Assembly: GCF_000758925.1 (NCBI RefSeq)
Contig: NZ_JRNC01000059.1
Span: 1-33,639 of the forward strand
Source: Prevotella sp. S7-1-8
GTDB taxonomy: Bacteria > Bacteroidota > Bacteroidia > Bacteroidales > Bacteroidaceae
Direction: 5' to 3'
DNA: 33,639 nt
The notes under the pieces were generated by a model. The model saw only the letters and a program-made list of their open reading frames with translations, was not told where the DNA came from and ran no database searches. Below, piece by piece: positions 22,608-31,619 of the stretch. Each line of letters starts with the position of its first letter. The first letter of the stretch is position 1. Both the position numbers and the translations under genes were made by a program.

Positions 22608-22958
22608 ATGAATTTCACATTGTTCATTACCGTTCTTTTGACGGCTGTGACTTTGGTATTGGCGGCTTTTGTCATTGCCAAACTCATAGGTCCTCGCTCG
22701 TATAATCCGGTAAAAGGTGAAGCATTCGAATGTGGTATTCCCACCCGGGGCAGCTCGTGGTTGCCTATGCACGTGGGCTATTATCTCTTTGCCATCCTCT
22801 TCTTGGTGTTCGACATCGAGACCGTTCTCTTGTATCCATGGGCGGTTGTAGTTCGTCAGTTTGGTCCGATGGCTCTTGTTAGTATCGGGTTCTTCCTGTT
22901 AGTGTTGGTCTTTGGCCTGGCATACGCTTGGCGGAAAGGAGCGTTGGAATGGAAGTAA
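22608..22958 (+). CDS. nuoA: NADH-quinone oxidoreductase subunit A
   Basis: A 116-residue inner-membrane subunit of complex I with three hydrophobic helices (about 4-27, 58-80, 85-108). The conserved loop has Y-x-P-V-K-G-E-A-F-E-C-G, with Cys42 in the EAFECG motif, followed by FAILFLVFDIETVLLYPWA, whose acidic residues D-x-E are part of the quinone-site surroundings. It opens the nuo operon. Its last codons overlap the start of nuoB by 10 bases. Length is usual for the family. Confidence 0.93.
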   Translation: MNFTLFITVLLTAVTLVLAAFVIAKLIGPRSYNPVKGEAFECGIPTRGSSWLPMHVGYYLFAILFLVFDIETVLLYPWAVVVRQFGPMALVSIGFFLLVLVFGLAYAWRKGALEWK

Positions 22959-23872
22959 GAAAAAGATCGGCTATCAAGAGTGTTCCTTATGACGATTTCA
23001 AGGACAACGAGACGCTTGAGCAAATAGCCGCCGAGCTAAACGAGTGCGGCGCCAACGTGTTGCTTGGCTCGCTCGACGCGGCCATTAACTGGGGTCGTAG
23101 CAACTCCCCTTGGTCACTTACCTTCGGTACGTCGTGTTGCGGCATAGAGTTCATGGCCATAGGGTGCGCCCGCTACGATATGGCGCGTTTTGGATGGGAG
23201 GTAACTCGAAATTCTCCCCGGCAGGCCGACCTCATCATGTGTGCCGGGACCATTACCAACAAGATGGCGCCCGTGTTCAAGCGTCTGTACGATGAGATGG
23301 CGGAACCCAAATACGTTGTCGCCGTTGGCGGTTGCACCATCAGCGGAGGCCCATTCAAGAAGAGTTATTGTGTGGTGCGTGGCATAAATGAGATTGTTCC
23401 GGTGGATGTCTATATACCCGGATGTCCCCCTCGCCCGGAGTCTATCATTTATGGCATGATGCAACTGCAACGTAAGATTAAGGTGGAGAAATTTTTTGGT
23501 GGCGCCAATCACAAGATGAACGATGCCGAGCGCGAGGAAAGCATGTCGCGAGGCGGCTTGCATGGTCTGAGCAACGAAAATTTTTCCAATGAGAAAATTG
23601 GCAACAAAGCACCTATTATAGTGGCCGCCGCGCCATCGCAAGAGGAGATGGACAAACTGGATAAAGAAATAAAAAATCTTGATAACGCGCATGCCGCTCG
23701 AGCCACCGCGGACAGGTCGGATCGAAAGGGAGCTGGCGCGCCGTCGACGCGCGCCGCCGCCGACGCGACAAAGGTGTCGAATCCAATGGAGAGCATGGTG
23801 GAGCGCAAGGCAGAGTCCAAGGTAGTGAGACCTGCGGAAATGTCATCGGAAACAAACAAGGTATCGGAATAA
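22949..23872 (+). CDS. nuoB: NADH-quinone oxidoreductase subunit B with long C-terminal tail
   Basis: The complex I subunit that carries the last iron-sulfur cluster (N2) before quinone. Cluster ligands are C63-C64 (TSCCGIEF), C129 (VGGCTISGG) and C159 (PGCPPRPE). The family core ends near residue 182; residues 185-307 form a charged, low-complexity extension (for example QEEMDKLDKEIKNLDNAHAAR) with much Ala, Lys, Glu and Ser, encoded by more GC-rich DNA around 23690-23770. The protein is thus 307 residues against about 160-220 normally. The ATG at 22949 follows AAAGGAG and overlaps nuoA by 10 bases; a TTG at 22928 is less likely. nuoCD starts 1 base after the stop. The tail could be a peripheral contact or a disordered linker; it has no recognisable domain. 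Confidence 0.93.
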   Translation: MEVRKRSAIKSVPYDDFKDNETLEQIAAELNECGANVLLGSLDAAINWGRSNSPWSLTFGTSCCGIEFMAIGCARYDMARFGWEVTRNSPRQADLIMCAGTITNKMAPVFKRLYDEMAEPKYVVAVGGCTISGGPFKKSYCVVRGINEIVPVDVYIPGCPPRPESIIYGMMQLQRKIKVEKFFGGANHKMNDAEREESMSRGGLHGLSNENFSNEKIGNKAPIIVAAAPSQEEMDKLDKEIKNLDNAHAARATADRSDRKGAGAPSTRAAADATKVSNPMESMVERKAESKVVRPAEMSSETNKVSE

Positions 23873-23873
23873 C

Positions 23874-25448
23874 ATGAAATTAGAAAATAAAGAATTCGGA
23901 TTTGACAGCTTTGTCGATGAGATGACAAAGTTGAAGGATGAGAAACATTTCGACTACCTCGTTACTATCGTAGGCGAAGATTTCGGTCCAGAGGAGGGAT
24001 TGGGATGTATCTACATTCTTGAGAACACACAAAATCACGAGCGGGTGTCGGTTAAACAGATTGCCAAGCAGGTGGAAGCTGACTATGTGATACCCACCGT
24101 CATACATCTGTGGGCCGCCGCTGATTTGCTTGAGCGCGAGGTTTTCGATTTTTTGGGCATCAAGTTTCTTGGCCATCCAGATATGCGCAGGCTCTTCATG
24201 AGGGCAGATTTCGAGGGCTTCCCGCTGCGCAAGGATTTTGACATGAGCCCTGAGGCCAATCGTTTCCCCACCACTGACGAGCCTGACAGCGAATGGACTT
24301 CAGAGTGGAGCATCGACGCTAACGGACAATTGGTGGAGAAGAAACATAGGCTCTTTAGTGACGAGGATTTTGTCATCAACTTTGGTCCCAACCACCCATC
24401 CACGCATGGCGTGCTGCGATTGCAGACGGTGGTGGATGGCGAGACCATCAAGAGGGTTTACCCTCATTTGGGATACATCCATCGAGGCATAGAGAAGATG
24501 ATGGAAAACATGCTCTATCCGCAAACATTGGCCTTGACAGACCGCTTGAACTATCTGTGCGCCATGCACAACAGGCATGCCTTGGTGGGTGTCGTCGAGG
24601 AGGCTTTGGGCGTGGAGCTGAGCGACCGCATAGTCTACATACGCACCATCATGGACGAGTTGCAGCGCATAGACAATCACTTGTTGTTCCTCGGAACGTG
24701 CGCGCAAGACCTGAGCGCTCTCACGGCGTTCCTGTATTGCATGCGTGACCGTGAGCATTTGCTCAACGTGATGGAGGAGACCACAGGTGGCCGGCTCATC
24801 CAAAACTATTATCGCATAGGTGGATTGCAGGCTGATATTGACCCCAACTTCGTGGCCAACGCCAAGGCTTTCTGCGCCTATATGCGGCCAATGGTTCAAG
24901 AGTACATGGACGTCTTTGGTGACAACGTTATCACTCATCAGCGTCTGGAGGGCGTAGGACCTATGAATCTGTCCGACTGTATCAACTATGGGGTCACCGG
25001 CCCGGCGGGTCGCGCCGCAGGATGGCACAACGACGTGCGTAAGTCTCATCCATACGCTGTATATAATAAGGTGAATTTTGATGAGATTGTAGGCGCCGAG
25101 GGCGATTCCATGGAACGCTATCTCGTTCACATCAAAGAGATCTATCAGAGCCTTGACATTATCGAACAGCTCGTGGACAACATCCCCGAGGGCGACTTTT
25201 ACATCAAGCAGAAACCTATTATCAAGGTTCCCGAGGGTCAATGGTACTTCTCCGTGGAGGGCGGCGCAGGTGAATTTGGCGTTTATCTCGACAGCCGTGG
25301 CGACAAAAATCCTTACCGCGTGAAATTGCGACCCATGGGATTGACACTCGTGGGGGCTTTTGACAAAATGTTGAGGGGTCAGAAAATTGCCGACCTTGTG
25401 GCGACGGGGGCCGCTATAGATTTTGTGGTTCCTGACTTGGATAGGTAA
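23874..25448 (+). CDS. nuoCD: NADH-quinone oxidoreductase fused subunits C and D
   Basis: A 524-residue fusion of the NuoC and NuoD subunits of the connecting module. NuoC (about residues 1-125) ends with the signature EREVFDFLGIKFLGHPDMRR (residues 88-107). A linker rich in Asp, Ser and Glu (about 130-160) leads to NuoD, starting with GPNHPSTHG at 171-179, then GYIHRGIEKM, a segment with MDELQRIDNHLLFLG, and GVTGPAGRAAGWHNDVR, the region near the quinone pocket. The protein binds no cluster itself; with NuoB and NuoH it makes the quinone-reduction site. Fused nuoCD is common in Bacteroidota and enterobacteria. It starts 1 base after nuoB. The soluble NuoC part is rather short, which is ordinary for this group. 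Confidence 0.93.
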   Translation: MKLENKEFGFDSFVDEMTKLKDEKHFDYLVTIVGEDFGPEEGLGCIYILENTQNHERVSVKQIAKQVEADYVIPTVIHLWAAADLLEREVFDFLGIKFLGHPDMRRLFMRADFEGFPLRKDFDMSPEANRFPTTDEPDSEWTSEWSIDANGQLVEKKHRLFSDEDFVINFGPNHPSTHGVLRLQTVVDGETIKRVYPHLGYIHRGIEKMMENMLYPQTLALTDRLNYLCAMHNRHALVGVVEEALGVELSDRIVYIRTIMDELQRIDNHLLFLGTCAQDLSALTAFLYCMRDREHLLNVMEETTGGRLIQNYYRIGGLQADIDPNFVANAKAFCAYMRPMVQEYMDVFGDNVITHQRLEGVGPMNLSDCINYGVTGPAGRAAGWHNDVRKSHPYAVYNKVNFDEIVGAEGDSMERYLVHIKEIYQSLDIIEQLVDNIPEGDFYIKQKPIIKVPEGQWYFSVEGGAGEFGVYLDSRGDKNPYRVKLRPMGLTLVGAFDKMLRGQKIADLVATGAAIDFVVPDLDR

Positions 25449-25490
25449 TACTAAAACCAAAAAACGAATAGATTAAAAAGAATATAAGAT

Positions 25491-26579
25491 ATGTTTGATT
25501 TTAGTATTGTAACAAAATGGTTCGACGAGCTCCTGCGCCAGACACTTGGATTGGGAGACTTCTGGACGATATTGATAGAGTGCGTTATCGTGGGAGTGGC
25601 TATTCTCACGGCATACGCGCTGATTGCTATCGCCCTGATTTTTATGGAACGTAAGGTTTGTGCTTACTTCCAGTGCAGGCTTGGACCTGTTCGCGTTGGT
25701 CCGTGGGGCATCTTTCAGGTCTTTGCCGACGTGGTGAAGATGCTCATCAAAGAGATTTTCTCTGTTGACAAAGCAGATAAAATGTTGTATTACATCGCGC
25801 CATTATTGGTGATCATAGCCTCGGTTGGCACGTTCTCGTTCTTGCCGTGGAACAAGGGCGCGCACATTCTCGATTTCAACGTGGGCGTGTTTCTTGTCAC
25901 CGCCATCTCTTCTATCGGTGTCGTGGGCGTGTTTCTTGCCGGATGGGGCAGTAACAACAAGTACTCTGTTGTGTCGGCCATGCGTGGCTGCGTGCAGATG
26001 ATATCCTACGAGATGTCACTTGGCCTTTGTCTCGTGGCGGCCGTGGCTCTCACCGGCACAATGCAGGTGAGCGGCATCGTGGATGCCCAGACCGGCCCGT
26101 GGGGGTGGCTCATCGTCAAAGGTCATGTGCCTGCCATCATCGCGTTCTTGGTTTTTTTGGTGGCTGGCAACGCGGAGGCAAACCGCGGCCCATTCGACTT
26201 GGCCGAGGCGGAGAGCGAGCTTACCGCTGGCTATCACACCGAATACTCGGGTATGGGCTTTGGGTTCTACTACTTGGCGGAGTATCTCAACCTCTTCGTG
26301 ATATCCGGTATCGCCACCGCTGTGTTTTTGGGCGGATGGGCGCCGTTAAACATAGGCGTCGATGGCTTTGACAACCTGATGAACTATATACCCGGAATCG
26401 TTTGGTTTATGGGTAAGACTTTTGCTGTGGTTTGGCTTTTGATGTGGATACGATGGACGTTCCCGCGTCTCCGTATTGACCAGATTTTGAAATTGGAATG
26501 GAAATATCTCATGCCCCTTTCGCTGCTTAATTTAGTCTTGATGACGCTTTGCGTGGCTTTAGGATGGTATATAGAATAA
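25491..26579 (+). CDS. nuoH: NADH-quinone oxidoreductase subunit H
   Basis: A 362-residue inner-membrane subunit with about eight hydrophobic helices, joining the quinone chamber to the proton-pumping arm. Typical sites are FMERKVCAYFQCRLGPVRVGPWG near residues 50-72, the acidic loop DLAEAESELTAGYHTEYSGM at about 237-256, and WIRWTFPRLRIDQIL near 321-335. The length fits the family. It begins 42 bases after nuoCD; nuoI starts 15 bases after its stop. Confidence 0.93.
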   Translation: MFDFSIVTKWFDELLRQTLGLGDFWTILIECVIVGVAILTAYALIAIALIFMERKVCAYFQCRLGPVRVGPWGIFQVFADVVKMLIKEIFSVDKADKMLYYIAPLLVIIASVGTFSFLPWNKGAHILDFNVGVFLVTAISSIGVVGVFLAGWGSNNKYSVVSAMRGCVQMISYEMSLGLCLVAAVALTGTMQVSGIVDAQTGPWGWLIVKGHVPAIIAFLVFLVAGNAEANRGPFDLAEAESELTAGYHTEYSGMGFGFYYLAEYLNLFVISGIATAVFLGGWAPLNIGVDGFDNLMNYIPGIVWFMGKTFAVVWLLMWIRWTFPRLRIDQILKLEWKYLMPLSLLNLVLMTLCVALGWYIE

Positions 26580-26593
26580 TCAAAGTAAAGGAA

Positions 26594-27133
26594 ATGGCAA
26601 AAAACGATAAAACATATTTCGAAGGTATTGCTGATGGTCTGAAAACTTTGGGAGTGGGGCTAAAGACCACGCTCAAAGAATATTTCACGCCGAAATCTAC
26701 CGAGCAATATCCTGAGAACCGCAAGACGACGCTGCACATTTCGCCTCGCTTTCGTGGGCGTTTGGTTTTCAAACGCGACGAAAACGGAGCTTACAAGTGC
26801 ACCGCGTGTACAATGTGCGAGAAGATTTGTCCTAATGACACAATCAAAATCACGTCGCACATGGAGACCAATCCAGAGACAGGACGCAAGAAACGCGCGC
26901 TTGACGAATATGCGTACGACTTGGGAGACTGCATGTTTTGCGAGCTTTGTGTCAACGCGTGTAATTTTGACGCTATCGAATTCACCAACGATTTTGAGCA
27001 GGCTGTGTTCAATCGCTCAAACTTATTGCTTAGGCTCGACAAAGAAGTGTATGATGGCGGCAGCTTGCCCAACATCGTAAAGGATGGTGGCGCGCCCTTG
27101 ACTATCGGAAAATTTAACACCAAAACCAAGTAA
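26594..27133 (+). CDS. nuoI: NADH-quinone oxidoreductase subunit I (8Fe ferredoxin)
   Basis: A 179-residue ferredoxin-type subunit with two [4Fe-4S] clusters (N6a and N6b). Cysteines are C69-x2-C72-x2-C75-x3-C79 and C113-x2-C116-x2-C119-x3-C123. The first motif ends in CPND as usual, the second in CNFDAI, without the common proline. In complex I these clusters pass electrons from NuoG to NuoB; here NuoE/F/G are absent, so this subunit may be the entry point for an unidentified donor such as ferredoxin. The ATG at 26594 follows AAAGGA; an earlier in-frame ATG (26549) lies inside nuoH and is rejected. Confidence 0.93.
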   Translation: MAKNDKTYFEGIADGLKTLGVGLKTTLKEYFTPKSTEQYPENRKTTLHISPRFRGRLVFKRDENGAYKCTACTMCEKICPNDTIKITSHMETNPETGRKKRALDEYAYDLGDCMFCELCVNACNFDAIEFTNDFEQAVFNRSNLLLRLDKEVYDGGSLPNIVKDGGAPLTIGKFNTKTK

Positions 27134-27139
27134 TCTATT

Positions 27140-27670
27140 ATGGCAAATATTGTAGTTTTTTGTATCCTCGCTGTAGTTATACTTGGCTCAGCGATTGCGT
27201 CGGTGCTCACAAAAAGAATTATGCGAGCCGCGACGTTCCTGCTGTTTGTGCTCTTTGGCATAGCCGGCATTTATTTCTTGTTGGGCTATACCTATTTGGG
27301 CGCGGCGCAAATAAGTGTTTATGCCGGTGGCATTACCATCATGTATATTTTCGTTATCAACTTGGTTTCCAAGCGCTCATTGCAAGGACTGGTCGAGAAC
27401 TTTAACGGAAAACGTGTGCTTCAAGGTGCGCTGCTCGCGTTGGTGGGCCTGGGCACGGTGCTCATGGTATATCTTAAGAGTGAGTTCTTGGCTCACGCGA
27501 AGTTTACTTCTGTCGCGGATGCCGAGCTGCCCATGCGGCAAATTGGCGAGGCGCTTGTCGGAAGCGGAAAGTATCAATATGTACTGCCTTTCGAACTCAT
27601 ATCGGTATTTTTGCTGGCATGTGTTATAGGTGGTATTTTGATTGCAAGAAAGGAGGATAAAAAGAAATGA
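27140..27670 (+). CDS. nuoJ: NADH-quinone oxidoreductase subunit J
   Basis: A 176-residue membrane subunit with five hydrophobic helices. The third-helix region LGAAQISVYAGGITIMYIFVIN (in parts: AAQISVYAGGITIMYIF, about 54-70) is the most conserved part of the family, near the pi-bulge helix. It starts 6 bases after nuoI, and its stop overlaps the nuoK start (ATGA, 27667-27670), so the two are translationally coupled. Confidence 0.92.
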   Translation: MANIVVFCILAVVILGSAIASVLTKRIMRAATFLLFVLFGIAGIYFLLGYTYLGAAQISVYAGGITIMYIFVINLVSKRSLQGLVENFNGKRVLQGALLALVGLGTVLMVYLKSEFLAHAKFTSVADAELPMRQIGEALVGSGKYQYVLPFELISVFLLACVIGGILIARKEDKKK

Positions 27671-27978
27671 CCATACCTGTTGAATGTTTATTGGCGCTTG
27701 GCGCGCTGTTGTTCTTTATCGGAGTGTTCGGATTTGTCACACGACGCAATTTGGTGGCCATGCTCATCTCCGTTGAGCTTATTTTGAACGCTGTTGACCT
27801 GAACTTTGCTGTCATCAACCGTTTTCTCTATCCCGAACAAATGGAGGGAATGTTTTTCACCCTGTTCTCAATAGGAGTGAGCGCGGCTGAGACGGCAGTG
27901 GCTTTGGCCATCATTATTAATGTTTACCGAAACTATCGGAGTAGCTCGGTGAACAGTATTGAAAACATGAAATTCTGA
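27667..27978 (+). CDS. nuoK: NADH-quinone oxidoreductase subunit K
   Basis: A 103-residue membrane subunit with three helices and conserved buried glutamates: one in SVELILNAVDLNF (about residues 35-47) and one in VSAAETAVALAIIINVYR (about 71-88), both part of the proton path. The start overlaps the nuoJ stop by 4 bases. nuoL follows after 8 bases. Length is normal for the family. Confidence 0.93.
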   Translation: MTIPVECLLALGALLFFIGVFGFVTRRNLVAMLISVELILNAVDLNFAVINRFLYPEQMEGMFFTLFSIGVSAAETAVALAIIINVYRNYRSSSVNSIENMKF

Positions 27979-27986
27979 TTTTAGCG

Positions 27987-30020
27987 ATGGAATACAGTTA
28001 TTCGTTCTTAATATTGCTTCTCCCGCTGCTGAGCTTCCTGCTGCTCGGATTGTGTGGAATGAGGATGAAAAAGCCGGTGGCCGGTGTCATTGGTACTATG
28101 GTGTTGCTCTTCTTATGGGGGCTTAGCGTTTATACCGCCTATAAATATTTCTTTTATACGGGGCATGTCCATACACCATTTGAGGATGTAGACGTGGTCA
28201 ACGGTCGGTTGGCCGATGGCACTTTCCCCACCTTGACGGTGTTCAACTTCACGTGGTTGGATTTTGGCAAATCCGTTCTTGGCACCGACCTGCTGTTCAA
28301 GATAGGTTTCAGATTGTCGCCTATCAGCGTGATGATGCTTGTCGTGATAACCACTGTCAGCTCTATGGTTCACATATACAGCTTTGGTTACATGGCCGAG
28401 CGTGATGAAAACTACGTGAAAGAGGGTTACGAGAAGGGTTTTCAACGCTTTTACGCGTTTCTTTCTTTGTTCACGATGTCCATGCTTGGATTGGTCGTAG
28501 CTACCAATATTTTCCAAATGTATATGTTTTGGGAGCTTGTTGGCGTGTGCTCTTATCTGCTCATCGGATTTTATTATCCAAAGCATGAGGCTGTACACGC
28601 ATCCAAAAAAGCGTTTATCGTGACTCGTTTTGCAGACTTGTTCTTCCTCATAGGTATTCTCTTTTACAGTTTCTACGTGGGTACGTTCAATTACGATTTG
28701 AATGTCGAGGCGAGCGTGGTAAACAATCTTCCCGGCGCCGCGTGGGTGTTGCCGATAGCCCTTTTCTTGATGTTTATTGGTGGCGCGGGCAAGTCTGCCA
28801 TGTTCCCACTTCATATTTGGCTGCCCGACGCCATGGAGGGCCCGACGCCAGTGAGCGCGCTTATCCATGCTGCGACGATGGTGGTGGCAGGCGTCTTCCA
28901 AGTGGCCTCACTGTTTCCGATTTGGATACAGTATGCGCCGGAGGCGTTGCACTACGTGTCTTATATAGCCGCTTTCACGGCTTTCTACGCCGCCGCGGTG
29001 GCATGTACGCAAGCGGACATCAAGCGTGGATTGGCTTTCTCCACCATTTCGCAAATCGCTTACATGCTTGTCGCGCTTGGCGTTTGCACGTCAATGGACG
29101 GCGAGGGCGGCGTGGGCTATATGGCCAGCATGTTCCATCTCTTTACGCATGCCATGTTCAAGGCGTTGCTGTTCCTCTGCTCGGGAGCCATCATAGTCAT
29201 CATTGGCTCCAACTTTAAGCAGTATATGGGTGGGCTTCACAAGTACATGCCAATCACAAACGTGTGCTTCCTCATAGGATGTTTGGCCATCAGTGGCATA
29301 CCGCCGTTTGCCGGTTTCTTCTCCAAGGACGAGATCGTGGCGTCTTGTTTCCATTTCTCCCCATTCATGGGATGGTTCATGACGTTGGTGTCGGCCATGA
29401 CGGCATTTTATATGTTCCGTCTCTATTATGTCATATTCTGGGGAAAATCTTATTATGAGCAAGACCCTGCGAATCGTCGTCGCCCTCAAGAGGTGCCTTT
29501 CATTATGTGGGGACCGTTGGTTTTCTTGTCCATCATTTCCATTTTTGCTGGTATGATACCATTCGGACACTTTGTATCCGGAGACGGCCATAGCGAGGAC
29601 ATCGCGTTGCAAACATGGCAGTTTTGGACATGGCCTAACGTGGCATGGGTCAGCATAGCTGTGGCTATCGTAGGCATTGGCTTGGCTACATGGATGTACA
29701 AAAGTGGCGAAAACCCTGTGCCTGACATGCTTAAGCGTCGCATGCCTCGTTTGCATGAGGCCGCGCTCAAACGCTTCTACATTGATGACGCATGGCAATT
29801 CTTCACCCATAAGATTGTTTTTGCCTGCTTCTCCATTCCCATCGCGTGGTTTGATCGCCATGTCATAGATGGCATGTTCAACTTCTCCGCATGGGCTGCG
29901 CAGGAGGCTGGCGAAACCATCCGCCCTTGGCAAAGTGGCGACGTGCGCCAGTATGCCGTGTGGTTTCTCACTGGCAGCGTGGCGTTGACCCTGATACTGC
30001 TTTGCATTTACGCTTATTGA
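27987..30020 (+). CDS. nuoL: NADH-quinone oxidoreductase subunit L (antiporter-like)
   Basis: A 677-residue proton-pumping membrane subunit of Mrp-antiporter type. MFWELVGVCSYLLIGFYY carries the conserved glutamate of TM5, KSAMFPLHIWLPDAMEGPTPVSALIHAATMVVAG the lysine and histidine residues (in parts: GKSAMFPLHIWLPDAMEGP at about 266-284), and IKRGLAFSTISQIAYM the later lysine region. The long C-terminal part beyond about residue 500 supplies the lateral helix and extra helices that separate NuoL from NuoM and NuoN. It starts 8 bases after nuoK. Length is near the family upper range. Confidence 0.93.
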   Translation: MEYSYSFLILLLPLLSFLLLGLCGMRMKKPVAGVIGTMVLLFLWGLSVYTAYKYFFYTGHVHTPFEDVDVVNGRLADGTFPTLTVFNFTWLDFGKSVLGTDLLFKIGFRLSPISVMMLVVITTVSSMVHIYSFGYMAERDENYVKEGYEKGFQRFYAFLSLFTMSMLGLVVATNIFQMYMFWELVGVCSYLLIGFYYPKHEAVHASKKAFIVTRFADLFFLIGILFYSFYVGTFNYDLNVEASVVNNLPGAAWVLPIALFLMFIGGAGKSAMFPLHIWLPDAMEGPTPVSALIHAATMVVAGVFQVASLFPIWIQYAPEALHYVSYIAAFTAFYAAAVACTQADIKRGLAFSTISQIAYMLVALGVCTSMDGEGGVGYMASMFHLFTHAMFKALLFLCSGAIIVIIGSNFKQYMGGLHKYMPITNVCFLIGCLAISGIPPFAGFFSKDEIVASCFHFSPFMGWFMTLVSAMTAFYMFRLYYVIFWGKSYYEQDPANRRRPQEVPFIMWGPLVFLSIISIFAGMIPFGHFVSGDGHSEDIALQTWQFWTWPNVAWVSIAVAIVGIGLATWMYKSGENPVPDMLKRRMPRLHEAALKRFYIDDAWQFFTHKIVFACFSIPIAWFDRHVIDGMFNFSAWAAQEAGETIRPWQSGDVRQYAVWFLTGSVALTLILLCIYAY

Positions 30021-30047
30021 AATATCAAATTAGAATAATTAAGTAAA

Positions 30048-31571
30048 ATGACCTTTTTATCATTATTCGTCGTTATACCTATCGTGATGCTGTTCTGCCT
30101 GTGGATTGCCCGCAATGACAGTCAAGTGCGCGGCATCATGGTGGTTGGCTCTGTGGCATTGTTGGCATTGGCCATCTATCTTGTCTTTGCGTTTGTGGGC
30201 GCTCGTGAGACAATGACTGCCGAGCGGTTCCCATTCCTTTTTGGAGATGCCATTCCATGGTTTGAGCCTCTTAATATTTATTATAGAACTGGTGTGGACG
30301 GCATTGCTGTGGTGATGATACTGCTTTCAGCGATTATTGTCATTACAGGAACTTTTGCCTCGTGGCAGCATCATCCCATGCAGAAAGAGTATTTCCTTTG
30401 GTTTACGCTGCTCTCCGCGGGGGTGTTCGGTTTCTTTATCAGTGAGGATCTCTTCTCGATGTTCATGTTTTACGAGGTGGCCCTAATCCCGATGTATCTC
30501 CTTATTGGCGTTTGGGGAACAGGCCCCAAGGAGTATTCAGCCATGAAGCTTACCTTGATGCTCATGGGTGGCTCCGCGCTCCTCATCATTGGCATCATCG
30601 GAATATACTTTTTCAACGGACAATACAGTGGCCATTACACTATGGACGTGATGGCTATAGCCCATAGCCATGCCATTCCAGTGTTCATACAAAAGGTGTT
30701 TTTCCCATTCATATTCATTGGTTTCGGTGTTTTGGGTGCGCTGTTCCCATTCCACACATGGTCTCCTGACGGTCACGCCTCGGCGCCCACGGCGGTGTCA
30801 ATGCTTCATGCCGGCGTATTGATGAAACTTGGAGGTTACGGTTGTTTTCGCATCGCCATGTTCCTTTTGCCTGACGCCGCACGTGAGTTGTGCTGGATTT
30901 TCCTTATTCTTACCACTATCTCTGTGGTTTATGGAGCACTCTCAGCCTGTGTTCAGACTGATTTGAAATATATTAACGCTTATTCGTCCGTGTCTCACTG
31001 CGGCATGGTACTTTTCGCGCTTTGTATGATGACACAGACCGCAATCAATGGCGCCGTGCTCCAAATGCTTTCGCACGGACTCATGACAGCACTTTTCTTT
31101 GCCGTTATAGGTATGATATATCACCGTTGTGGCACGCGCGACGTGCGCCGATTGGGCGGTTTGATGAAGATAATGCCATTCTTGGCCGTGGCCTATGTGG
31201 TTGCCGGTTTGGCTAACTTGGGTCTGCCTTTGTTCTCTGGTTTCGTAGCAGAGATGAACATTTTTGTCGGTTCTTTCCAAGTGAATGACACGTTCCACCG
31301 CGCTTGTACCATTATCGCCTGTACCTCTATCGTCATCACTGCGGTTTATATTTTGCGCGTGGTGGGCAAGATTTTATACCAAAAGGTGCCACACCAAGAC
31401 TATTACAAGCTCGCCGACGCCAGTTGGGATGAGCGTATCGCCGTGGGAGCGCTTATTTTCTGTGTGGCCGGGCTTGGTACGTTCCCACTCTGGGCACAAC
31501 AAATTATTAACGATGCCGTGGCTCCGATGATACAACATATCACAGGGACGGGCGTCATTGCTGGGATGTAA
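30048..31571 (+). CDS. nuoM: NADH-quinone oxidoreductase subunit M (antiporter-like)
   Basis: A 507-residue membrane subunit with about 14 helices, one of the three antiporter-like pumps. FMFYEVALIPMYLLIGVWG holds the conserved glutamate, PFHTWSPDGHASAPTAVSML the central motif with the two histidines, and LKYINAYSSVSHCGMVLFAL the later lysine helix. It starts 27 bases after nuoL and is followed by nuoN after 48 bases. Nothing departs from the family. Confidence 0.93.
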   Translation: MTFLSLFVVIPIVMLFCLWIARNDSQVRGIMVVGSVALLALAIYLVFAFVGARETMTAERFPFLFGDAIPWFEPLNIYYRTGVDGIAVVMILLSAIIVITGTFASWQHHPMQKEYFLWFTLLSAGVFGFFISEDLFSMFMFYEVALIPMYLLIGVWGTGPKEYSAMKLTLMLMGGSALLIIGIIGIYFFNGQYSGHYTMDVMAIAHSHAIPVFIQKVFFPFIFIGFGVLGALFPFHTWSPDGHASAPTAVSMLHAGVLMKLGGYGCFRIAMFLLPDAARELCWIFLILTTISVVYGALSACVQTDLKYINAYSSVSHCGMVLFALCMMTQTAINGAVLQMLSHGLMTALFFAVIGMIYHRCGTRDVRRLGGLMKIMPFLAVAYVVAGLANLGLPLFSGFVAEMNIFVGSFQVNDTFHRACTIIACTSIVITAVYILRVVGKILYQKVPHQDYYKLADASWDERIAVGALIFCVAGLGTFPLWAQQIINDAVAPMIQHITGTGVIAGM

Positions 31572-31619
31572 TATATTGGCATTCGCATACGGATAAACCA
31601 TTCCAATAAAACGATCATT

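Noticed and set aside
24300..25460. 386-codon open frame opposite nuoCD
   Set aside because: It is antisense to highly conserved NuoD motifs and shows no family features.
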